Shown piece after piece: positions 52,769 to 61,725 of a DNA stretch of 64,000 nucleotides. The DNA comes from Prosthecobacter sp. (lineage in GTDB: Bacteria; Verrucomicrobiota; Verrucomicrobiia; Verrucomicrobiales; Verrucomicrobiaceae): NCBI RefSeq assembly GCF_029946185.1, contig NZ_JAQSEA010000059.1:1-64000 (forward strand). The letters are read 5' to 3'. The position numbers and the translations under genes are program-made. The notes beneath the pieces were generated by a model. The model did no database searches and was not told the DNA's origin. It was given only the letters and a program-made list of their open reading frames with translations. Every line of letters begins with the position of its first letter. Positions within the stretch are counted from its first letter, which is position 1.

Positions 52769-53050
52769 AGCTTGCCGCTTTCCACCTCATTGACGAGAGT
52801 CCGCGCCCTTTTTCCGACCCTCCCATGTCTTTTGAACTTCTTGCCACCGATCCCTCCTCCCACGCGCGTCGCGGGAGCCTGACGCCGCCGCATTGCGTGG
52901 TGGAGACGCCGGTGTTCGGCTCGATGGTGCAGAAGGGATAGTTGGCTGCCTCCGCCTTGCGGGTGCGGGTGACAGTGTTAAAAAGGGTGGATTTGCCAAT
53001 GTTGGGAAGGCCTACAATACCGGCTCTGAGCGTAAGGGCGGCGAGATTAG
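52769..53050. pseudogene. Chimeric scar: tgt 5' end joined to inverted ychF 5' end
   Basis: From about 52769 to 52916 the sequence matches the upstream region and first ~92 bases of tgt (55538-55683), including [12 protein letters not shown] with about 91% identity across the coding part. From 52905 to about 53050 it matches 49606-49751, the first ~120 bases of ychF and its flank, at about 96% identity. The two halves meet at the 12-base GACGCCGGTGTT, which is present in both real genes. Neither half can give a working protein. The structure is the junction expected from a tandem duplication of the interval between ychF and tgt. Confidence 0.9.
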
Positions 53051-53097
53051 CGGTCTGCCACGCCAGTGCATGCCCGGTTCTGTGCTCGTGGCCGAAA

Positions 53098-54417
53098 TCA
53101 GGGCGCACCGGCCGGGGCAGCAGTGCCGACATTCGTCGGCTGGAAGGTGAGAACCCCACCAGAGACGGAGGGTGTGATCGTGGCGCCGACCGAGTTGGTG
53201 ACGCTCAAAGTGCCGTTGGTAAACTGCTGGGCCGCCGCTCCCTGCAACACCAAGGTCCCGCTAGTGAGGGTGGCGCCCTGAAAAGTCTGCCCACTGCTGA
53301 TCGCAAGAGTGCCAGGGCCGGCTCTGACCAGCGAGGCTCCCGACAGCGCATTGACATTGCCAGCCAGAGTCACCCCCCCCTGATTGACGATCTGCTGCGT
53401 GTTGCCATTTGAAAGAACCAATTGACTGGAGGTTGGCGCGTTGGGAGTCACTGTCAGGCGATGCAAGTGGCCCTCAGCCCCCTGTGAGATTGAAGCAGCT
53501 GGGGATATGCCGCCCGCCGTGCCTGTGCTGGCGAGAAACACATTGCTGCCGGAAACCTCCCCGGAAATCCGCAGGCTGCTTGCTTGGGACGCGGAAATCA
53601 CATTGACCGTTTGCGCCTGCGATTGATTTCCTCCTTGCAAGCTCATCGAGGTGCCGGCTGCATGTGAATTGCCACCTGTCTGGCTGCCCGAGGTGCCTCC
53701 GCCGAAAATGCGTGTCAGCAGACTGGGGCCGTCACTTTTCGCCTCAGCCGTCTTGAGTTCAGTTGCGTTTCCTAGCGTGATCTTCTGAGTGCTGGCAGCG
53801 TCGTTGTGCGCGAGCGTTAAAGTAGCACCAATCGCCCGGGCCTGCTGCGCCACTTCCTGACTAATTTCTGGCGCGGCGTGCAGCGGCTGCTTGAAGCTGG
53901 CGCTATCGAGCAGCGTGCTGGAATGCGTGAGTGTGTTGAGATTCACCTGCACGGTGTCGCGCGTGCCTTCGGGACGCTGCACGATCAGGTGGCCAGGGTT
54001 CAGAGCCATGCTCTGACCGCCCAGATCCCCCCGCAGGCTGCCTTCGAGGCAGGTCATTTTCACCGAGCCGTCCGGCAGGGCGGCCACGATGGCGGAACCA
54101 CGCACGGTGACATCTCCCTGCGGCGTGGTGACCTGAACCGCCGGACGTCGCAGAAAACCCGCCCCGGAAGAGATCAGCACCACGCCTTTGGAGAGCGAAA
54201 CATCACCACGATCCCCGACCTGTGCTGACGTGTTGGAGCCGAGGCGTACCACGCTGCCGCGCTGATCCACCGTGGCTTGAGCACGGGCATTGCTGCCCGT
54301 GATCACCTGATTGCCTGCGGTTTGCACGTTACCGCTGGAAACGGTGATGGAACCTGCGGTAAGAGCCGTGCTCTGCATGACAGCGACTAGGGAAAGGAGG
54401 AGGGAGCCTTGCTTCAT
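53098..54417 (-). CDS. Exported FecR-like protein with a repetitive C-terminal region
   Basis: This 439-residue protein starts with a signal-like [22 protein letters not shown]. Residues ~30-170 form a FecR-like beta domain ([57 protein letters not shown]). The rest is Ser/Thr/Gly/Gln-rich with strand repeats ([38 protein letters not shown]), like autotransporter passenger strands, and ends in a Pro/Ala tail. FecR domains in these phyla are found in secreted adhesin or signalling proteins. An outer-membrane protein gene is directly upstream on the same strand. Confidence 0.75.
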   Translation of the reverse strand: MKQGSLLLSLVAVMQSTALTAGSITVSSGNVQTAGNQVITGSNARAQATVDQRGSVVRLGSNTSAQVGDRGDVSLSKGVVLISSGAGFLRRPAVQVTTPQGDVTVRGSAIVAALPDGSVKMTCLEGSLRGDLGGQSMALNPGHLIVQRPEGTRDTVQVNLNTLTHSSTLLDSASFKQPLHAAPEISQEVAQQARAIGATLTLAHNDAASTQKITLGNATELKTAEAKSDGPSLLTRIFGGGTSGSQTGGNSHAAGTSMSLQGGNQSQAQTVNVISASQASSLRISGEVSGSNVFLASTGTAGGISPAASISQGAEGHLHRLTVTPNAPTSSQLVLSNGNTQQIVNQGGVTLAGNVNALSGASLVRAGPGTLAISSGQTFQGATLTSGTLVLQGAAAQQFTNGTLSVTNSVGATITPSVSGGVLTFQPTNVGTAAPAGAP

Positions 54418-54486
54418 AGATTTAAGTGGATTTAAGCCATTTGCGCAGATCTTGACAAGAAAGGTGGGGAGACGTCAATCTTGATG

Positions 54487-55473
54487 TCACCAAACATGAG
54501 ATAGTGCCAGCCCCAGGCCGGTGTTCAGGGCCTTGTAATCGAAGGCATTGACATCGGAATGGTTGAAAATGCCGCTGACGTAGATTTGCGCCGTCAGGTT
54601 GGTGGTGACCTGATAGCCCATTCCCATAAACAGCAGGTGATTGAGGTCATTCCGGCTGACCTGTACGTAGTCAAACCAAGCGAATCGATACAAGCTCGTG
54701 AAAGCCAGCTTCGATGTAATCTGCCACGTGGTCCCGGCCTGGGTGCTGTATTCATGACGACGGAGGTCGGAGGGAGCTCCCTCGACACTCACGGCAGCAT
54801 TCCCACCCAGCCAGACGCTGACAGAAGGGCTGAGCAGCCAGCCTTTGCGCAGACCGGTCTCCAGAAAATGGTTCTCATAGAGACGGTTTCCCCAGTTCCA
54901 CGGCGAAGTGAGCCGTTGATAGCGATACTGCGCCCAAACATTGAAACGGGAAATGCCGCCAGCCAGCTCTCCCCGTCCCTGATGATACTGCAGGCCTATC
55001 TGGCTGCCGAAATCGTCAAAATCGAGCTGCTGCAGGTCTGCATAGCGCCACAGCGAGTAGGAAGCCATCGCCAGCAGGTTGATGTTTTCGGTCAGCTTCG
55101 GAAACCATGCGCCCCGCAGGCCGGTGCGGCCCACCCAGTCCGAACTCTCCGGTCCGGGAGCCAGGGCGGCGTTCGAGGTGAAAAAACCGCTGGCTTCGAG
55201 CGACACAAGGAACTGTTGAGGCTTCTGCCGCACCAGTCCGCTGATGCTTTGCTGGCCAAACTCACGGTCGAGCAGGTTGATCTCCTCCTGGGTGGCCGGG
55301 GAAGCCACCCTCTGGTCACGCGCATCCCGTTTCGTTGTGCGCAGCGCTTCACGAATGGTCTGGTCGATGACCGCCCGGTCCACGGCTGGGCTTTGGGCCA
55401 TCGTGGAATTTGCACCGGCAAAAATGCTGCAAGCTATCAGCCACAGAGTAATAAAGGATTTATGTAAAAACAT
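54487..55473 (-). CDS. Predicted outer-membrane beta-barrel protein
   Basis: This 328-residue protein has a signal peptide (MFLHKSFITLWLIACSIFAGA). The first ~90 mature residues are soluble and charged (REALRTTKRDARDQRVASPA). The rest alternates short strands rich in aromatic residues (LAMASYSLWRYADLQQLD, FNVWAQYRYQRLT, TWQITSKLAFTSLYRFAWFD) and ends in Trp (ALSHVW), a typical outer-membrane C-terminal. It precedes the FecR-like gene by about 70 bases and the two may work together, for example in surface display. That link is inferred. Confidence 0.75.
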   Translation of the reverse strand: MFLHKSFITLWLIACSIFAGANSTMAQSPAVDRAVIDQTIREALRTTKRDARDQRVASPATQEEINLLDREFGQQSISGLVRQKPQQFLVSLEASGFFTSNAALAPGPESSDWVGRTGLRGAWFPKLTENINLLAMASYSLWRYADLQQLDFDDFGSQIGLQYHQGRGELAGGISRFNVWAQYRYQRLTSPWNWGNRLYENHFLETGLRKGWLLSPSVSVWLGGNAAVSVEGAPSDLRRHEYSTQAGTTWQITSKLAFTSLYRFAWFDYVQVSRNDLNHLLFMGMGYQVTTNLTAQIYVSGIFNHSDVNAFDYKALNTGLGLALSHVW

Positions 55474-55591
55474 GCGGGTGAATTTTTATGAATGCGCACC
55501 TATTTCGTCAAGTCCGAATCGGCTCCCTCGTGTGCATGCTTGCGCTTTCCGCCACATCGGCGAGACTCCGCGCCCTTTTTGCGGCCCCACC

Positions 55592-56734
55592 ATGTCTTTT
55601 GAACTTCTTGCCACCGATCCCTCGTCCAACGCACGCCGCGGGCGGCTGACGACGCCGCATGGCGTGGTGGAGACGCCGGTGTTTATGCCAGTGGGCACCC
55701 AGGGCACGGTCAAGGCCATGCACCCGGAGGAATTGCGGGCGCTGAATTCGCAGATCATCCTCGGCAACACCTACCATCTCTTTGTACGCCCGGGGATGGA
55801 GATCATGCAGGCGGCAGGTGGCCTGCACAAATTCGCCAACTGGGACCGGCCGATTTTGACGGACAGCGGCGGCTTCCAGGTCTTCTCGCTGGCCAAACTG
55901 CGGAAAATCAAAGAGGAAGGCTGCCACTTTCAAAACCACCTCGACGGTACGCCGATGTTCATCGGCCCGGAAACGTCCATGGAGATTCAGGCGACCCTGG
56001 GTTCGGACGTCGCGATGCTGTTTGATGAATGCACACCGTATCCCTGCGAAGCCAAAGCGGCGGAGAAGAGCCTCGATCTGACCCTGCGCTGGGCGAAACG
56101 CTGTCGCACCTGGATCGATGAACACCGCCCGCAGACCGGCGGCGGCGCGCAGCAGCACTTTGGTATTGTGCAGGGCAGTGTCTATAAAGAGCTGCGTGAA
56201 AAATCCGCCCGTGAACTGGTGGCGATGGGTTTTGACGGTTACGCCATCGGCGGCCTCAGCGTGGGCGAGCCAGAAGAGGACATGATGCGCATCGCCGAAT
56301 GGACGACTCCGCATCTGCCCGCCAATCAAGCCCGCTATGCCATGGGCCTGGGCACGCCGCCGCAGGTGGTCGAGTTGATCGCACGCGGAATCGACATGTT
56401 TGACTGCGTGCTGCCCACTCGGCTGGCGCGAAATGGTGCGGCCTTCACCCACGAAGGCCTGATGAACCTGCGCAATGCCTGCTACGCGAAAGACTTCCGG
56501 CCCATCGCCGAAGACACGCATCCGCTCTGCCAGGGCTTTTCACGGGCGTACATCCGCCATTTGGTTCAGGCACAGGAGATTCTGGGTTTGCGGTTGATTT
56601 CTCTTCATAACCTGCATTTCTACGCGTCCCTCACGTCCAGGGCACGTCAAGCGATCGAACAGGGTTGTTTCGCCGAGTTCCGGGCTGAGGTCGTCGCGAA
56701 ATACAAGTCCACCTCTGCAGCCCCCGAATCATGA
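55592..56734 (+). CDS. tgt: Queuine tRNA-ribosyltransferase Tgt
   Basis: This 380-residue enzyme has the TIM-barrel motifs of bacterial Tgt: GTQGTVKAMHPEEL, ILTDSGGFQVFSL (active-site Asp), FDECTPYPC, IVQGSVY, GGLSVGEPEEDM and MFDCVLPTRLARNG (catalytic Asp in FDCVLPTR). It exchanges guanine for preQ1 in the anticodons of tRNA-Asp/Asn/His/Tyr. The usual zinc site CxCxxC is altered to DxHxxC here (in EDTHPLCQGFSRAY), with the downstream His kept (LHNLHF). YajC overlaps its stop by four bases. The start at 55592 matches the family; a longer frame exists. Confidence 0.94.
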   Translation: MSFELLATDPSSNARRGRLTTPHGVVETPVFMPVGTQGTVKAMHPEELRALNSQIILGNTYHLFVRPGMEIMQAAGGLHKFANWDRPILTDSGGFQVFSLAKLRKIKEEGCHFQNHLDGTPMFIGPETSMEIQATLGSDVAMLFDECTPYPCEAKAAEKSLDLTLRWAKRCRTWIDEHRPQTGGGAQQHFGIVQGSVYKELREKSARELVAMGFDGYAIGGLSVGEPEEDMMRIAEWTTPHLPANQARYAMGLGTPPQVVELIARGIDMFDCVLPTRLARNGAAFTHEGLMNLRNACYAKDFRPIAEDTHPLCQGFSRAYIRHLVQAQEILGLRLISLHNLHFYASLTSRARQAIEQGCFAEFRAEVVAKYKSTSAAPES

Positions 56735-57084
56735 TCTCTATCTCTCTCGAAAACACCCTTCTTCTGGCCCAAGCCGCACCTGCGGGAGCCCAAGGCGGCC
56801 TCCTTGGCAGCCCGATGATGCTGCCGATCCTCATGATCGTGGTGATGTACTTCGTCATCTTCCGCCCACAGCAAAAGCGCATGAAGGAGCATAAGCTGCT
56901 CATCTCCAGCGTCGGAGTGAGCGACCACGTCGTCATGGAAAGCGGCGTGCACGGCATCATCACCAGCGTGAAAGACCGCACCGTCATGGTCAAGATCGCC
57001 GACAACGTCAAAGTCGAGTTCGAACGCGTTAAGATCGCCGCTGTGACGAAAAAGTCCGACATCGTTGAAGTGACCGAAGCCTGA
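56731..57084 (+). CDS. yajC: Preprotein translocase subunit YajC
   Basis: This 117-residue protein has one membrane helix (MLPILMIVVMYFVIFRPQQKR), the RPQQKRMKEH signature after it, and the conserved strand-rich tail (VGVSDHVVMESGVHGIITSVKD). It associates with SecDF to help protein export. It overlaps tgt by four bases and precedes secDF by 44 bases, the classic tgt-yajC-secD-secF order. Confidence 0.95.
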   Translation: MISISLENTLLLAQAAPAGAQGGLLGSPMMLPILMIVVMYFVIFRPQQKRMKEHKLLISSVGVSDHVVMESGVHGIITSVKDRTVMVKIADNVKVEFERVKIAAVTKKSDIVEVTEA

Positions 57085-57128
57085 GCGGCTCCCCTTTAGT
57101 TTTTCCCAACCCACCAGCCCACCTGTCC

Positions 57129-59552
57129 ATGAATCCCTTCGCCACCTTTTTTGTCGGTGCCTCCATTTTGATGATGCTGCTCGTCTATGTCGGCACCGCA
57201 TTGCCAAAGACCAAGCGCCGGGTGGGCACGCTCCTCATCATACTCACCGCCTTCTCGGCCATTTATACGGTGAAGACGATGGGCCTCCAGAAGGGCATCG
57301 ACCTTCAGGGCGGCAGCGAGTTCATCGTTCAGCTGGCTCCGGGCAAGAATGACGACGGCAGCCCCAAAGCAGTGACCAGCAGTGATGTGCAGCAGGCAAT
57401 CGCGATTTTGGAAAGACGCCTCAACCCAGATTCTACAAAGGATCTCACCCTGCAGCCGGAAGGCAGCGACCGGGTCGTGATTCAGATGCCCGGTATCACC
57501 GAAGAGGAGATCAAAGAGGTTCGAAAAACCATTCAGACCGTGGCGCACCTCGAATTTCGTCGGGTGCATCCTGACAGCCAGTCCAAGTTGGAGCAGATCA
57601 AGGCGCGCGGTGGCATCAAGGAGCCCGGCTGGATCGAAATGCCCTACAGCAAGCCCATCACTGCCAAGGATGGCAGCATCATCAAGCGGTCTGAACTTGT
57701 GCGCGACACGCCGGACATTGAGGGCAAATACGTCTCCAGGGCAGATCGCACCGTCGATGCCGAGGGCAACAAAGTCTCGCTCCAATTCAACAGTGCGGGT
57801 GCCAAGCTCTTTGATGAACTGGCTGCTGTGCATTATCAAAAAGAAATGGCCATCATTGTGGATGACCAGATTCACTCCGCACCCGTGCTGCAGGCCAAAC
57901 AATATGGCGGCAGAGCGGAAATTTCCGGCGGCGGCGGAAAAGGTTTCTCCCAGCAGGAGGCCGACACGCTGTCCACGCTGCTGAGCAACCCGCTGCAGAA
58001 CCCGATGAAGATTCTCTCCGAAAGCTCGGTGTCCTCGTCCTACGGTAAAGCAGCGATTGATCAGGGAAAATGGGTGCTCGTGACCGGTCTTATCATCACC
58101 ACGATCTTCATGCTCATCGTTTACCGCCTCGCTGGCATCGTGGCCATCGTCGGGCTGCTCATCAACCTTTCCGTCCTGTTTGGCTCCATGGCCCTGTTCG
58201 GCTTCACCCTCACCATGCCGGGCATCGCGGGTATTGTGCTGACCATCGGCATGGCCGTGGATGCGAACGTGCTGATCTATGAACGACTCCGTGAGGAAAT
58301 GGAGGCGGGCAAAACTTTCACCGGCGCGCTCGAAGCTGCTTATGAAAAGGCCTTTTCGGCCATCGCTGACTCCAATATCACCACGCTGATCTCCGCCATC
58401 ATCCTCGTCGTCATCTCCGGCGGTCTGGTCAAAGGTTTCGCGGTCACCCTCATGATCGGTCTGGTTTCTTCCATGATCGGTGCCCTCATCGTCACCCGTG
58501 TGATTTTCATGTGGGCCATCGACAAGAACATCCTGACCACCCTCAAGACCACTCACATCGTTCCCGACAAGGTCTTCAACATTCTGTCTGCATCTCCCAA
58601 GTTCATCATCGCATCGCTTGTTGTCACCGCGATCTCCTTTGGTGCCATCGCCAAGAAGGGCGACCACAGCTTCGGCATCGACTTCCGTGGCGGTGGCCGT
58701 GTCGATGTGGTCCTGAAAGAGGGCGCGAAAATTGCAGACAGCGAATTTGACGCCCTCTTCAAGACGCTCAAGCAGTCTGATGGCAAGGACCTCGGCACCT
58801 ACTACATCCAGCGCAAGACCGACCCCACCAACGGCAGCGAGAACGTCAGCATCCGCTGCGAAGAACTCAGCGGGGCTGTGATTCAGGGGGCCATCAATAA
58901 GAAATGGAATGCAGATACGATCAGCGGCACCAGCATCGCCACGGTCGGCTCCGTCATTGGTGAGGAACTCAAGCAGCAGTCTTCGTTGGCGCTGTTCTGC
59001 GCCTTGGTGGCCATCTTTCTTTACCTGATCGTCCGCTTTGAATTTGCCTTCGCCTTGGGTGCTATCGTAGCGCTGTTCCATGACATTCTTATCGTGCCGG
59101 GCCTGTGCGTGCTGTTTGGACAGGAACTCAGCGTCATTCACGTTGGCGCTCTGCTCGCCATCGCCGGTTACTCCATCAATGACACCATCATCGTGTTCGA
59201 CCGCATCCGCGAGACCATCCAGCGTGGCACGGGTGGCAGCATGCGCGAGATGATGAACGAGGCCATCTGCAAGACCCTGAGCCGGACGATCCTCACCAGC
59301 TCCACCACCCTGGCCCCCATGGTGGTCCTGCTCTTCCTTGGCAATCCTGCCATGCTGGAGTTCGCCATGCCGATCACCATCGGCATCCTGCTCGGCACCT
59401 ACTCCTCCATCTTCATCGCCTCCCCACTTGTGCTGTGGTACTCGAAGAAGTCCGGCACCAGCCTCAAGCACCAGGTGCTCGATGCACAGGTCGAGCAGTT
59501 GAAAGCCCAGCAGGCCATCGCCGCCGCAGCCGTGGCTTCTGGCAAAAAGTAG
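57129..59552 (+). CDS. secDF: Fused protein-export membrane protein SecDF
   Basis: This 807-residue protein joins SecD and SecF. The SecD part has DLQGGSEFIVQLAPG, the P1 domain, AEISGGGGKGF and the membrane motif MAVDANVLIYERLREE. The SecF part begins near residue 480 (NILSASPKFIIASLVVTAI) with DFRGGGRVDVVLKEG and GYSINDTIIVFDRIRE. The acidic and Arg residues that couple to proton flow are in place. It drives late steps of Sec export. It ends the tgt operon; a hairpin lies 44 bases after the stop. The fused form is common in several phyla. Confidence 0.95.
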   Translation: MNPFATFFVGASILMMLLVYVGTALPKTKRRVGTLLIILTAFSAIYTVKTMGLQKGIDLQGGSEFIVQLAPGKNDDGSPKAVTSSDVQQAIAILERRLNPDSTKDLTLQPEGSDRVVIQMPGITEEEIKEVRKTIQTVAHLEFRRVHPDSQSKLEQIKARGGIKEPGWIEMPYSKPITAKDGSIIKRSELVRDTPDIEGKYVSRADRTVDAEGNKVSLQFNSAGAKLFDELAAVHYQKEMAIIVDDQIHSAPVLQAKQYGGRAEISGGGGKGFSQQEADTLSTLLSNPLQNPMKILSESSVSSSYGKAAIDQGKWVLVTGLIITTIFMLIVYRLAGIVAIVGLLINLSVLFGSMALFGFTLTMPGIAGIVLTIGMAVDANVLIYERLREEMEAGKTFTGALEAAYEKAFSAIADSNITTLISAIILVVISGGLVKGFAVTLMIGLVSSMIGALIVTRVIFMWAIDKNILTTLKTTHIVPDKVFNILSASPKFIIASLVVTAISFGAIAKKGDHSFGIDFRGGGRVDVVLKEGAKIADSEFDALFKTLKQSDGKDLGTYYIQRKTDPTNGSENVSIRCEELSGAVIQGAINKKWNADTISGTSIATVGSVIGEELKQQSSLALFCALVAIFLYLIVRFEFAFALGAIVALFHDILIVPGLCVLFGQELSVIHVGALLAIAGYSINDTIIVFDRIRETIQRGTGGSMREMMNEAICKTLSRTILTSSTTLAPMVVLLFLGNPAMLEFAMPITIGILLGTYSSIFIASPLVLWYSKKSGTSLKHQVLDAQVEQLKAQQAIAAAAVASGKK

Positions 59553-59596
59553 TCGGAGTCTCTTAACGAGCACGATTTCGATCCCTCACACTCCAG

Positions 59597-59625
59597 GCAA
59601 GGCGGGCGTTCAGCGCTCGCCTTGC
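59597..59625. terminator. Hairpin after secDF
   Basis: GCAAGGCG and CGCCTTGC form an eight-bp stem, with GCG/CGC inside, after the secDF stop. No T run follows, so termination is plausible but not certain. Confidence 0.5.
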
Positions 59626-59811
59626 TGAAGTGAGGAATCTAGAACGCCCCTCTCTTCGCTGCACAGAAGGTGGCCAAGGGGGGTGTAACCGACGGCTAGA
59701 ACTGGAAGGCAACCTTACCTTTTCAGAAGGAAGCATGCCGTGAGTGATGCACGTTTCTCGCCAACTCCTACGCCGTGTTTGAAACACTTGAGTGCTGGTT
59801 TCGGCGAAGCC

Positions 59812-59848
59812 AAGTAGCCCTCTCGCGCCGCGAGAGGAGTTGGCCGCG
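59812..59848 (+). repeat. REP-like palindrome, copy 3
   Basis: AAGTAGCC leads into the stem CCTCTCGC/GCGAGAGG (three-base loop), then AGTTGGCCGCG. It is the third member of the family at 32154 and 32241. A GAGTTTTG-N6-GCTATA sequence (59853-59872) directly follows. Confidence 0.7.
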
Positions 59849-60007
59849 TTCCGAGTTTTGGAAACTGCTATAGAAAGCGCCCCCTGCCACATTCACGCTG
59901 TGCGCTAATGGTCTCATCTCGGGGGTTGCTGATGCACTTTCGGCCTGCCAAGGGAGGGCGACCGTTTTTCAAACACGGCTTGGCTACTTATTCGAGCCCT
60001 CTGGGAT

Positions 60008-60042
60008 CAAAAAAAAGAGGGCGGCATCACAGCCGCCCCCTC
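60008..60042 (-). terminator. Rho-independent terminator of the L,D-transpeptidase gene
   Basis: On the minus strand a GC-rich stem (GAGGGGGCGGC with GCCGCCCTC, two-base bulge) is followed by eight T bases, just after the gene that ends at 60067. It is the clearest intrinsic terminator in the window. Confidence 0.85.
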
Positions 60043-60066
60043 ATTTTGGTAAAGCTTGTCGTTCGT

Positions 60067-60945
60067 TCAGTTGCTCGCTGGAGGCGGCGCATTCGCCGGC
60101 TCCGCAGGCTTCACTTCAATAGGCGGTGCAGCGGCATCGGGCGCGCTTTGAGGGGCGGCGGTCGGAGGCGGCGTCCCTGGGGGTGTTATCACTCCCCCCT
60201 TCGGACCGTTGGGATCATCAGGAGCCAGAGACGTTGCTGCGTCAGCCGCTGCGGATGCTTCTCCAGCTTTCTTTTTCGCCGCCGCGAGCTTGGCGGAATT
60301 GGCCCTCGATTTTTCCGCAGATTGTTTGAGGTAGGTTTGATAATCCGGACCATTGCCCGTGATCGTCACCGGTGTGCCCACCGCCGTGTGTTCGAACAGA
60401 ATCGGTGCCATCTTGGAAGGCAGGCGGATGCACCCATGTGATGCCCGGCGCCCGGGCTTCGGAATCGGCCCGATGTGCATGCCCACTCCATCGCCGGTGA
60501 GACGCATGAAGTAAGTCATCTTGGCAGCTTGGAAGTGGCCGCCTGCCGGCAGCAGGTCACGCCCCTGCTTGAAGTCCGAGTTCACCAGTTTGCCATCCTT
60601 GTCGAAGCCCTTGCCATAGAGATTGGAGACCTTGTCTTTGATCTTCTCCAAGATCTTGAACTCGCCGGTGGGCGTTGGGAAGCTGGGAATGCCGCTGGCA
60701 CAGTAAGTCCAGCCAACCACGTCCTTGCCGTTGTACAGGGTCACACGTTGCACATCCACATTCATGACCATGCTCGTGATGGGTTTCTCCCCGCCGGTCC
60801 ATTCACCCGGATACTTCCACTCGGCTTTCACCGGCTCTGGCGGCGGTGCTGGTGGCTTCTTGCGGAACAACTGGCAGGAGGCCAGCAACACCATGCTGGG
60901 GAGAATCACAGCACGCGTCAGAGTGAGAGAGAGTTTGAATTTCAC
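60067..60945 (-). CDS. L,D-transpeptidase (YkuD family) lipoprotein
   Basis: This ~292-residue protein starts at a GTG (60945) that gives the lipoprotein signal ending LLASC. It has the YkuD domain in the middle with HIGPIPKPGRRASHGCIRLP, which holds the catalytic Cys in SHGCIR and its His. The C-terminus is a long Pro/Ala tail (PPPTAAPQSAPDAAAPP), perhaps to reach or contact the cell wall. Such enzymes make 3-3 crosslinks in peptidoglycan or attach lipoproteins to it. A TTG at 60981 is an alternative start. Confidence 0.88.
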   Translation of the reverse strand: MKFKLSLTLTRAVILPSMVLLASCQLFRKKPPAPPPEPVKAEWKYPGEWTGGEKPITSMVMNVDVQRVTLYNGKDVVGWTYCASGIPSFPTPTGEFKILEKIKDKVSNLYGKGFDKDGKLVNSDFKQGRDLLPAGGHFQAAKMTYFMRLTGDGVGMHIGPIPKPGRRASHGCIRLPSKMAPILFEHTAVGTPVTITGNGPDYQTYLKQSAEKSRANSAKLAAAKKKAGEASAAADAATSLAPDDPNGPKGGVITPPGTPPPTAAPQSAPDAAAPPIEVKPAEPANAPPPASN

Positions 60946-61002
60946 AGAGTCGATACTAAGGGGACTGCCTCCTCCTCTCAAGTACCAGCGGAAACAATAT
61001 TT

Positions 61003-61656
61003 TCAGGAAAGATCGAACAATTCCGCAGGGCTTGAAATGAGCAGGTCCGCCCCACACTCGATCAACTCCGCTTCGCTGCGAAATCCCCAGCGCACTCCCA
61101 CCGCGCGCATGCCGCTGTTCTTCGCAAACTGCATGTCGATGCCCGAATCTCCCACGTAGGCCATTTCGTTTGTCTGCAAACCAAGGAAGGCCGCCATCTC
61201 GTGCGCCCCCGCCGCATCCGGCTTGCGCAGTACCTCGGCGCGCTGGCCCAGGATGTGGTCAAACAACCCCGCACCAAAGAAATGCTCCGTCATCGGCACA
61301 GTGAAACGATGCGCCTTGTTCGAAATCACAGCCAGTTTGACACCTTTGCTTTTCAACTCCGCCAGCATCTCCACGATGCCCTCATAGGGCCGGGTCTGCT
61401 CGTTCCAGAGGATGTCATACTGCGCGCGATACTCCTCCACGCAGACCTTGATCAGCTCCTCACTCCGCGCCGCCTCCGGCAAAGCCCGCTCCACCAGTTT
61501 TTCCATACCATCCCCCACCATCTGCTTGAACACTTCCTTCTCGCAGCGCGGATAACCCCGCGCATCCAGCATCCGGTTGATCGACTCCGCGATGTCCGCC
61601 AGCGAGTCAATCAGGGTGCCATCGAGGTCGAAAATGAAAGCTTTGAGTGGGGGCAT
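61003..61656 (-). CDS. HAD-superfamily phosphatase, phosphoglycolate phosphatase-like
   Basis: This 217-residue enzyme begins MPPLKAFIFDLDGTLIDSLA, the nucleophile motif DxDGT, followed by a helical cap, motif II VISNKAHRFT, motif III Lys in LRKPDAAG and motif IV YVGDSGIDMQFAKNSG. The order and size suit Gph-type enzymes, which remove 2-phosphoglycolate made by DNA repair or oxygenase activity. Other phosphosugar substrates are possible. The start at 61656 removes 144 upstream residues with no family pattern. Divergent from the histidinol-phosphatase gene. Confidence 0.9.
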   Translation of the reverse strand: MPPLKAFIFDLDGTLIDSLADIAESINRMLDARGYPRCEKEVFKQMVGDGMEKLVERALPEAARSEELIKVCVEEYRAQYDILWNEQTRPYEGIVEMLAELKSKGVKLAVISNKAHRFTVPMTEHFFGAGLFDHILGQRAEVLRKPDAAGAHEMAAFLGLQTNEMAYVGDSGIDMQFAKNSGMRAVGVRWGFRSEAELIECGADLLISSPAELFDLS

Positions 61657-61725
61657 GTTTCCTTCATGCCGCGAAATGAGGCCGCGATCAACTTGCCAGA
61701 GCGCCCAATGCAGCGAAAAACTCCC

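Larger units (their letters stand above)
59553..60066. other. Intergenic region rich in repeats
   Basis: No gene is supported over ~510 bases. It holds the secDF hairpin, a lone REP-like palindrome (59812-59848), a relative of the 27-bp repeat (59853-59872) and the terminator at 60008-60042. Confidence 0.5.

Noticed and set aside
57096-59573. Long open frame on the minus strand (about 825 residues)
   Set aside because: It is antisense to secDF. The His/Asp/Gly-rich composition is that of a shadow frame.
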